DNA of 64,000 bases from assembly GCA_944368215.1 (NCBI GenBank), contig CALVWX010000007.1:26231-90230 (forward strand), written 5' to 3'. A program made the translations under genes and the position numbers. Within the stretch, counting starts at the first letter, position 1; every line of letters starts with the position of its first letter. Source of the stretch: an uncultured Clostridia bacterium (lineage in GTDB: Bacteria; Bacillota; Clostridia; Christensenellales; Borkfalkiaceae). Shown here piece after piece: positions 8,410-14,696 of the stretch. The notes under the pieces are model-generated. The model was given only the letters and a program-made list of their open reading frames with translations. It was not told the origin of the DNA and ran no database searches.

Positions 8410-8856
8410 ATGGCGAGTTGCGTGTTTTTCGGACACAGGGATATGAACGTTCAGCCTTATGCTAAGAGGCTCGAAAGCGAGGTGGAGGAACTTATCGAAC
8501 GGCGCGGCGTAAACGTGTTTTACTGCGGATTCCGCGGCGATTTCGATGTGTACTGCGCCTCGCTCGTATGGCGGTTGAAGCGCACATATCCTTCAATCAA
8601 AAGCATTATGGCGCTTTCGTACATGCCCGATAAAAATTTTGTTCTGCCGCGCGTCTTTGACGAAAGTCTTTACATTCCCGAACGCAGCGTGCCGCCAAAA
8701 TTTGCTATTTTTTATACCAACAGGCGGCTGTGCGAACTGGCCGACTATATCGTCGCGGGCGTGATTGTGCCCTTCGGCAGGGCATATTCGGCGTGCAAAT
8801 ATGCCATTAAGCTCAATAAAAAGCCCGTCAACGTGACGGGCGCGGCATTGTGGTGA
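8410..8856 (+). CDS. SLOG-like (DUF1273/YpsA-type) protein
   Basis: This 148-residue protein resembles the small Rossmann-like SLOG/YpsA group. It opens with VFFGHRDM, followed by VEELIERRGVNVFYCGFRGDFDVYC and a late DYIVAGVIVPFGRAYSACKYA strand-helix. SLOG proteins are thought to bind nucleotides or nucleotide derivatives; the molecular role of this one is unknown. The ATG at 8410 has a strong GGGGAGGG ribosome site. It is divergent from a double-HTH regulator, and no other gene is linked to it. Confidence 0.7.
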   Translation: MASCVFFGHRDMNVQPYAKRLESEVEELIERRGVNVFYCGFRGDFDVYCASLVWRLKRTYPSIKSIMALSYMPDKNFVLPRVFDESLYIPERSVPPKFAIFYTNRRLCELADYIVAGVIVPFGRAYSACKYAIKLNKKPVNVTGAALW

Positions 8857-8888
8857 GCGGCTGTTGACAAAGGACTTCATTTTTCCTA

Positions 8889-8962
8889 TGTCATCTTGAG
8901 CGAAGCACAGAGGGTCTTTTTTGCCCGAGGTGCGCAGTCGAAAGATCTTGCCCGATATGGGA
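8889..8962 (+). repeat. TGTCATCTTGAGC interspersed repeat
   Basis: It begins TGTCATCTTGAGC, carries an imperfect hairpin (arms with GAGGG...CCCGAGG), and ends GCAGTCGAAAGATCTTGCCC. It belongs to the same family as 7618-7744. Confidence 0.8.
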
Positions 8963-8980
8963 CTGGCCGGGTAGCTGCTG

Positions 8981-9009
8981 TTGACAAAGGCTTTCGGCGG
9001 TGGTAGAAT
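8981..9009 (+). promoter_or_regulatory. Consensus promoter of the response regulator
   Basis: TTGACA (8981-8986), a 17-bp spacer and TAGAAT (9004-9009). Confidence 0.8.
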
Positions 9010-9019
9010 TTATCCGTAA

Positions 9020-9048
9020 GCGCCGCGGCGGGTTACCCGCCGCGGCGC
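9020..9048 (+). promoter_or_regulatory. GC hairpin in the 5' leader of the response regulator
   Basis: A 13-bp perfect stem (9020-9032 with 9036-9048) lies directly after the likely transcription start and ends 3 nt before AAGGAGAG. It has the same GGTTACC centre as the hairpin at 769-803. It might stabilise the mRNA or influence ribosome access. Confidence 0.5.
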
Positions 9049-9066
9049 AAAAGGAGAGCCGTATTT

Positions 9067-9756
9067 ATGCAGACCAGAATACTCGTTGTCGAGGACGACA
9101 ACGATATCAACGAGCTTTTAAAACGCATTTTAATGGGCGCAGGCTATGCCGTAACTCAGGCATATTCGGGCACGGAAGCTGTATTGCTATTAAAAAATTC
9201 CCTGCCCGACCTCGTGCTTCTCGATTTGATGCTCCCCGGGCTTTCGGGCGGCGAAGTGCTCAAAAACCTGCGCGAAGATTTATCGTCTTCAATTCCCGTC
9301 ATTATCCTTTCGGCAAAGGACGGCCTCTGCGACAAAGTGGCCCTCCTCGATATCGGCGCGGACGACTACATAATCAAGCCCTTCGAGCCCGAAGAAGTGC
9401 TCGCGCGCATCCGCGCAACGCTCCGCCGCAGCCAGTCTGCGCCCGCGGCCGAAGGCCCGCTGACATATAAGAATATAACTTTATATCCCGACCTTCGCAA
9501 GGTTCTTGTCAACGGCGAGGAATCCGCGCTCACGGCCATAGAATACGAGCTGCTTTTAACCTTTATGCGCAGCCCCGAAAAGGTATTCTCGCGCGAAAAA
9601 CTCTACGAAACTGTGTGGAAGGAAGGTTATTACGGCACCGACCATACCATAAACGTCCACGTAAGCAATCTCCGCAAAAAAATAAAGGAACTCGACGGAA
9701 GCGAAGATTACATTCAGTCGGTTTACGGCATAGGCTTCCGTTTAGCCAAATCTTGA
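9067..9756 (+). CDS. OmpR-family response regulator
   Basis: This 229-residue two-component regulator has a receiver domain (1-120) with acidic pocket D10/D11, phosphoacceptor D53 in LVLLDLMLPG, S82 and K104 in IIKPF. A winged-helix DNA-binding domain (about 135-229) follows, with EYELLLTFMRSPEKVFSREKL and the C-terminal IQSVYGIGFRL. The likely partner kinase is at 11828-12754, separated by two ABC transporter genes. The 11-bp-spaced repeats at 9991-10028 are the obvious candidate target. Confidence 0.94.
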   Translation: MQTRILVVEDDNDINELLKRILMGAGYAVTQAYSGTEAVLLLKNSLPDLVLLDLMLPGLSGGEVLKNLREDLSSSIPVIILSAKDGLCDKVALLDIGADDYIIKPFEPEEVLARIRATLRRSQSAPAAEGPLTYKNITLYPDLRKVLVNGEESALTAIEYELLLTFMRSPEKVFSREKLYETVWKEGYYGTDHTINVHVSNLRKKIKELDGSEDYIQSVYGIGFRLAKS

Positions 9757-9814
9757 CGGGTTAACGAAAATCGTTTAATTTTCAGCCTGTCAATCTGTTT
9801 TTATGCTCCCGCAA

Positions 9815-9957
9815 TGTCATCTTGAGCAAAGCACGGAGGGCCTTTTGCCCGACGTGCGCAGTCGAAAGATCCGGCCGGATTATAGCCAAACAAGATACAT
9901 TCGACTGCGTTCGTCGCATACTGCTCCTCACTTCGCTCAGTATGACACGGAAGGCTG
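9815..9957. repeat. TGTCATCTTGAGC interspersed repeat, inverted pair
   Basis: A plus copy begins at 9815 and a minus copy begins at 9957 (TGTCATACTGAGC on the minus strand). They are joined near 9885. They separate the response-regulator gene from the ABC genes. Confidence 0.8.
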
Positions 9958-9990
9958 TTTAATTAAGCGCCTTTGAAAAACGTCTCCAAT

Positions 9991-10046
9991 CTTGATTATT
10001 TCTTGACCCTTTCTTGAGGACTTATTGACCGCCGCGCCCCTATAAT
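9991..10046 (+). promoter_or_regulatory. Four 11-bp-phased CTTGA repeats and -10 box before the ABC genes
   Basis: CTTGA occurs at 9991, 10002 and 10013 and ATTGA at 10024, exactly 11 bp apart. TATAAT follows at 10041-10046. No correctly spaced -35 hexamer is present. This is the layout of a promoter activated by an OmpR-type regulator bound to direct repeats on one DNA face. Confidence 0.7.
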
Positions 10047-10095
10047 GTAATCGTAAACAGCGGCGGTGCCGCAAGTTAAAGGAGGTTTTTTTTAA

Positions 10096-11019
10096 GTGAC
10101 CGATTGCGTTATAAAAACGTGCGGCGTAAGCAAAAATTACGGAAAGCTCAGGGCTTTGGACGGCGTTTCCGTAACCGTGCGCCGCGGCGAAATTTACGGC
10201 CTGATAGGCGATAACGGCGCGGGCAAAACCACGCTTTTAAAAGCCCTTGTCGGGCACATATGGGCCGACGAAGGCGAAATAAGCATACTTTCGAGCGACA
10301 TTCCCGCCCGTCTCAACGCCGCCCGCAGACAGGTTGGCGCCATGATTGAAAAAGTGGGGTATTTCCCCAATCTTTCAGTCGAAAAGAACATGGAGTACTG
10401 CCGCATTTTAAAGGGCATTCCCGATAAGAAAAAGACGGCAGAAGTGCTGGAGCTCGTGGGCCTTTCGGAAAAGGCTAAGTCAAAGTGCAGCCAGCTCTCA
10501 ATGGGCATGAAACAGCGCCTCGGCCTCGCCATAGCCCTTATAGGCGAACCGCAGATACTCATTCTCGACGAGCCCATAAACGGCCTCGACCCCAGCGGAA
10601 TACATGAATTCCGCGAACTTTTTAAAAGGCTCAACGTGCAGAAAAACATAACCATACTGCTGTCCAGCCACATTCTTTCCGAACTCCAGCAGACGGCTAC
10701 GACCTTCGGCTTTCTTTCAAAGGGCAAACTCATTGAGGAGATAAGCCGCGAAAAGCTGTTGGAAAAGTGCGCCGACTATATCGAAATCGAGCTGTCCGAC
10801 GCCGAAGCGTATGCTGCGCTCCTCGACAAGCGCTTCCCCGACGAAAATTACATGATCACCCCCGATAAAAAGGTGCGCCTTTCAAATCCCAAGCGCCTGC
10901 CCGCCGACTACAGCAGCCTTGCCGCCCAAAACGGCATTTTAGTCACGGGGCTCGAACACCATGCCCGCTCCCTCGAAGATTATTACATGAATTTAAAGGA
11001 GGGCAAGGTCAATGCTTAA
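10096..11019 (+). CDS. ABC transporter ATP-binding protein
   Basis: This 307-residue ABC ATPase shows Walker A GDNGAGKTT, signature LSMGMKQRLGLA, Walker B LILDEP and H-loop SSHIL. The ~90-residue C-terminal extension is typical of ATPases paired with ABC-2 permeases that export or resist peptide antibiotics. The GTG start at 10096 follows AAAGGAGGT. It overlaps the permease gene by 8 nt. Together with the flanking response regulator and kinase it forms a probable envelope-stress or antimicrobial-peptide response module; the substrate is unknown. Confidence 0.92.
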   Translation: MTDCVIKTCGVSKNYGKLRALDGVSVTVRRGEIYGLIGDNGAGKTTLLKALVGHIWADEGEISILSSDIPARLNAARRQVGAMIEKVGYFPNLSVEKNMEYCRILKGIPDKKKTAEVLELVGLSEKAKSKCSQLSMGMKQRLGLAIALIGEPQILILDEPINGLDPSGIHEFRELFKRLNVQKNITILLSSHILSELQQTATTFGFLSKGKLIEEISREKLLEKCADYIEIELSDAEAYAALLDKRFPDENYMITPDKKVRLSNPKRLPADYSSLAAQNGILVTGLEHHARSLEDYYMNLKEGKVNA

Positions 11020-11770
11020 CTACATCAAGAGCGAATTTTACAGGCTTTTCCACAGCCTTTCAACATGGATTACTTTGGGCATATTCGCGGGTCTAGCCCT
11101 TTTAATCAACTGCGGTCTGGCAATTTTTGCCGCCGTGCAGCCCGAGTGGGGCTACGGCAACACAACCTTTTCCATGCAGTTTCTGCTGCAGCTGCCCACA
11201 ATTTATATCATCGCCGCGCCCATACTCGTTTATATCCTCTATGAGGGATGCGGCAAGAACGGAGTATACAAAAACGTCGTCGCCTTCGGCGTCTCGCGCG
11301 AAAAAATTCTCTTGGGCCAGCTGGTCGTAAGCCTCGCTTTCTGTCTGGGCGTAATGCTTGTAACGCTCGGCGTGTATTTTGCAAGCGCATACGCGCTTTT
11401 AAGGTACGACTCGGTTATGACCTCTGCCGACGTCGTGCGGCAGGCGCTGTGCGTTCTGCCCTCGGCGGTGGCGTCTCTCGTGCTCGCAATTTTGTGCGTA
11501 AACCTTACAGTCAGGGGAGTAATAGGCATACTCATATGGATGGGCGTGTTCTTGCTCGTGCCCTATGTCTGCCAATGGATAGGGTACGAAGTCGATTTCT
11601 TCGCCCGCCTCGCTTCGTGGATGCCCGTGAACTTTATGGATCTGCAGAACGCTCAGTCGCTGTTTTGGGAAACGGGTGACGGAATTATGAAAAGCCTCGT
11701 TTCCGGCGCTGCGGGCATTGTCATCTTCGGCGTCGTCGGATGGCTGGTTTTAAGAAAAAAGGAAATATAA
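11012..11770 (+). CDS. ABC-2 type permease subunit
   Basis: This 252-residue membrane protein has six predicted hydrophobic segments. It starts MLNYIKSEFYRLFHS, a pattern typical of lantibiotic-immunity-like ABC-2 permeases (short cytoplasmic helix, then membrane segment 1). It overlaps the ATPase gene by 8 nt, which implies coupled translation and a heteromeric transporter in the cytoplasmic membrane. The histidine kinase gene follows after 57 bp. Confidence 0.85.
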   Translation: MLNYIKSEFYRLFHSLSTWITLGIFAGLALLINCGLAIFAAVQPEWGYGNTTFSMQFLLQLPTIYIIAAPILVYILYEGCGKNGVYKNVVAFGVSREKILLGQLVVSLAFCLGVMLVTLGVYFASAYALLRYDSVMTSADVVRQALCVLPSAVASLVLAILCVNLTVRGVIGILIWMGVFLLVPYVCQWIGYEVDFFARLASWMPVNFMDLQNAQSLFWETGDGIMKSLVSGAAGIVIFGVVGWLVLRKKEI

Positions 11771-11827
11771 ATTTTGTGATTGACCGCGCAATATGCCGCG
11801 GTTAATTGCGTTTCCGGAGGTTTTTGC

Positions 11828-12754
11828 ATGGTTTATCTTTCAGTCGCGCTCGCGCTTGTATCGCTCGTCGCAATTTACTTTGCCGCAAGGTTTTTCCTTT
11901 TAAAACGCGCGCTCGTCGAAGCCAACGGCGAACTTAAGGAGATAAACGCCGACATAATTCAGAACCACGTTCTGCGTCTGCCCGTGCCGGATAAAAACCT
12001 CGGCGCGCTTATGTCAACCGTCAATTCAACCCTCGAATGCATACGCAGGGAGCGCGTAAGTTACGCCGCGCGCGAACGCGCGTTCCGCTCCCAGATAGAG
12101 GCGATAAGCCACGATTTGCGCACGCCGCTCACCGTCATAATCGGCTATGTAAGAATTTTGCAGTCCCAGAATGTCTGCGACGAACAAACCCTTTCAATCA
12201 TTCTGCGCAAGGCGCAGTCCATGCAAAAACTCATTTCGGCGTTTTACGAATATTCCCGCGTCATCGCGGGCGACATTGCGCTTGATCCCGGCATAATCGA
12301 CGAAAGCCGCCTGATGCGCGAAACCTTCCTCGATAACTGCGTAATTCTCGAGGACAAGGAGCTCGCCGTTTATACCGATTTTGCCGAATATCCCGTGAAC
12401 ATATTTGCCGACGGCGACGCGTTGGGGCGGATAGAGGTAAATATTCTGCAAAACGCCGCGCGGTATGCGCATTCGTATTTTAAGATAGCTTTAAAACAAG
12501 AGGGCGACAGGGCGGTAGCAATCTTTGAAAACGACGCCGAGGGACTGGACGAGGATAAGGTAGCCCGTCTCTTCGACAAATTTTACACTGCCGACAGTTC
12601 GCGCAGCTCCGGGGGGACTGGGCTTGGCCTGACTATCGCCGCCAACCTCGCCGAGCGCATGGGCGGCAGCCTCACCGCAGAGCTCGCGCAGGGCGAAGGC
12701 GGCGTCCGAGCCGTCAGGTTTACCCTTTCATTCCCCGTTGCGGGAAAGCATTAA
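11828..12754 (+). CDS. Sensor histidine kinase with minimal sensor region
   Basis: This 308-residue kinase has a single N-terminal membrane segment (about 3-25) and no extracellular domain. An H box EAISHDLRTPL with H95 follows, then N box NILQNAARYA and the G boxes GGTGLGLTIA. Kinases this short usually read the state of a partner transporter rather than binding a ligand themselves, which fits the upstream ABC genes. I set the start at the ATG at 11828 because GGAGG lies at 11817-11821; an upstream TTG frame extends further but lacks a ribosome site. Confidence 0.92.
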   Translation: MVYLSVALALVSLVAIYFAARFFLLKRALVEANGELKEINADIIQNHVLRLPVPDKNLGALMSTVNSTLECIRRERVSYAARERAFRSQIEAISHDLRTPLTVIIGYVRILQSQNVCDEQTLSIILRKAQSMQKLISAFYEYSRVIAGDIALDPGIIDESRLMRETFLDNCVILEDKELAVYTDFAEYPVNIFADGDALGRIEVNILQNAARYAHSYFKIALKQEGDRAVAIFENDAEGLDEDKVARLFDKFYTADSSRSSGGTGLGLTIAANLAERMGGSLTAELAQGEGGVRAVRFTLSFPVAGKH

Positions 12755-12759
12755 AAAAG

Positions 12760-12798
12760 CGCGGCGGCTGTTTTTGCAAAACAGCCGCCGCGATTTTT
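12760..12798. terminator. Bidirectional terminator
   Basis: A 15-bp stem (12760-12774 with 12778-12792) has ATTTTTC on the plus side and CTTTTTTAA on the minus side. It serves the kinase operon and the convergent gene at 12837. Confidence 0.9.
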
Positions 12799-12836
12799 CA
12801 ATCAACGGCACTCCCTATGCGGAATAACTCGCGCGC

Positions 12837-13313
12837 TCAGGCGGAAAAAGCTCTCTTCAATTCAATGTTTATCAGGTCTTTGTTCGCAATCTCGCCCAGA
12901 GAAATATCGTTGCTGTCGTCGTCGGTCAGCTCCTCCACAATCATGCGCCCGCTGCATTCAAGGAGAACGGGTGTGTCGAATCCCTCTTCGAGCACGCCTT
13001 CTACCTCTATGGTGTGCACCCACGGCTGCTCTACGTCGTAAATGTAGGTGAAGCTTTTTACGTTCATCAGAAAGAATTCCAGATTGGCTTCGTATTCATA
13101 CCTGAACTTTTCGGGCAGAAGGTCTGTGTCCTCGTTGGCGTCGTCGGCTATAACCGTGCCGCCCGCATCGAATTCGTGGTAAAAATAATCCTCCCAGCCG
13201 AAGGTTATCTGTATAACGTCGTGCAAATCAAAAAAGCCGTAATCTGCCGGAAGCGCCACCGTGCGCGATATGTCGGTATTGTCAAGCTTAATTTTAAGAA
13301 CGTAGTTTTTCAT
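12837..13313 (-). CDS. pRiA4b ORF-3-like family protein
   Basis: This 158-residue acidic protein matches the 'plasmid pRiA4b ORF-3-like' family (PF07929). Visible are LKIKLDNTDISRTVALPADYGFFDLHDVIQ (in two parts), FGWEDYFYHEF and WVHTIEVEGVLE. The family is widespread in bacteria, sometimes next to mobile elements, but its function is unknown. The ATG at 13313 is preferred over an upstream TTG. It is monocistronic and convergent with the histidine kinase. I see no transposase nearby. Confidence 0.78.
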   Translation of the reverse strand: MKNYVLKIKLDNTDISRTVALPADYGFFDLHDVIQITFGWEDYFYHEFDAGGTVIADDANEDTDLLPEKFRYEYEANLEFFLMNVKSFTYIYDVEQPWVHTIEVEGVLEEGFDTPVLLECSGRMIVEELTDDDSNDISLGEIANKDLINIELKRAFSA

Positions 13314-13510
13314 CAAACCGCCCCGCGCGAACCGTTTAAATCGCGCTTAAAATTTTCAAATATAATATTAAATCAACGCGCGGCGTTTGTCAACGCCGCG
13401 CGCCTTAAATTGCCTTAATATATAATACAGATAAATCAGTTAATACAATTAATACACTTATTTTTTAAAACAGTTGATACAGATTTTACTTCAAGTCTGC
13501 CGCGCGGCAG

Positions 13511-13539
13511 TTGAAATGCGCGCGCGTTTATGGTATAAT
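13511..13539 (+). promoter_or_regulatory. Promoter of sbcDC
   Basis: TTGAAA (13511-13516), a 17-bp spacer and TATAAT (13534-13539), 20 nt before the sbcD start. Upstream, three TTRATACA motifs lie near 13440, 13449 and 13475. Confidence 0.85.
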
Positions 13540-13559
13540 GCCGTTTAAAAGGAGTTAAC

Positions 13560-14696
13560 ATGAAATTTCTTCATCTGTCCGATTTGCACCTCGGCAAGAG
13601 GGTAAACGAGTTCTCCATGATAGAGGAGCAGGACTACATATTAAACAGCATTATCTGTATAGCTCGCGACGAAAAGCCGGCGGCCGTAGTAATTGCCGGC
13701 GACGTGTACGACAAGCCCGTTCCCACTGTCGAGGCGGTAAAACTTTTAGACAGTTTTCTTAACCGCCTTACGGCCATGGGCATAAATGTGCTTATTATAA
13801 GCGGCAACCACGATTCTGCCGAAAGGCTTTCCTTCGGAGCTAACCTTCTCGGCGGCAGCGGGGTGTATATTTCGCCCGCATACGACGGAAAGGTTGAGCC
13901 CGTCACTTTTTCAGATGAGTTAGGCGGGGTGAATTTTTACATGCTGCCCTTCATAAAGCCCGCCATTGTCGCGCGCGTTTTTGAGGGTGAGGGAGCGGAA
14001 AGCTACACCGCGGCTCTTCGCGCGGCCGTCTCGCACATGAATATAGACGTAAAACTTCGCAACGTGCTCATAACCCACCAGTTCGTCACGGGCGCGCTGA
14101 GGTCTGATTCCGAGGAAATATCTGTAGGCGGCTCAGACAACGTCGACGCGTCCGTATTCGAGCAATTCGATTACGTCGCCCTCGGCCATATTCACGCGCC
14201 CCAGAAAATCGGCCGCGAAACAATCCGCTACTGCGGCACGCCGCTCAAATATTCCTTTTCTGAAGTCAACCAGCAAAAGAGCGTAACTATAGTCGAAATG
14301 GGCGCAAAGGGCGACGTGCGCGTCCGCACCGCTCCCCTCGTTCCCCGCCGCGATTTAGCGGCTCTCCGCGGCACATATGCCGAAGTCACCGCAAAAAGCT
14401 TTACCGAAAAGTTAAATCGCGACGACTATTATAAGATTACGCTGACGGACGAGGAAGATATACCCGAATGCGTGGCAAAACTGCGCTATTTTTATCCCAA
14501 CCTCATGGCTCTCGAATACGACAACGCCCGCACGCGCGCCGAGCTCGATTTGAGCGACGCGGGCGACGTTCAGAACAAAACGCCCCTTCAGCTCTTTTCC
14601 GAACTCTTCGAAAAGCAAAACGGCAAGCCTATGACGGAAGAAATGCAAAATGCAATTTCGTCGCTCATTCAAAGCATTTGGGAGGAAGACAGATGA
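13560..14696 (+). CDS. sbcD: Exonuclease SbcCD subunit D
   Basis: This 378-residue Mre11-type nuclease works with SbcC to cut hairpins and protein-blocked DNA ends. The phosphodiesterase motifs are all present in order: SDLHLGK (7-13), AGDVYD, SGNHDSAERL, THQF and LGHIHAPQ. The start is supported by AAAAGGAG upstream. The TGA stop overlaps the sbcC ATG (ATGA), so the two are coupled. Confidence 0.96.
   Translation: MKFLHLSDLHLGKRVNEFSMIEEQDYILNSIICIARDEKPAAVVIAGDVYDKPVPTVEAVKLLDSFLNRLTAMGINVLIISGNHDSAERLSFGANLLGGSGVYISPAYDGKVEPVTFSDELGGVNFYMLPFIKPAIVARVFEGEGAESYTAALRAAVSHMNIDVKLRNVLITHQFVTGALRSDSEEISVGGSDNVDASVFEQFDYVALGHIHAPQKIGRETIRYCGTPLKYSFSEVNQQKSVTIVEMGAKGDVRVRTAPLVPRRDLAALRGTYAEVTAKSFTEKLNRDDYYKITLTDEEDIPECVAKLRYFYPNLMALEYDNARTRAELDLSDAGDVQNKTPLQLFSELFEKQNGKPMTEEMQNAISSLIQSIWEEDR

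Noticed and set aside
9000-9470. 156-codon plus frame overlapping the response regulator.
   Set aside because: Arg-rich shadow translation in another frame of a clear response-regulator gene.
14468-14692. Upstream extension of sbcC inside sbcD.
   Set aside because: The family start and GGAGG at 14681 place the start at 14693; the extension is a shadow frame of sbcD.
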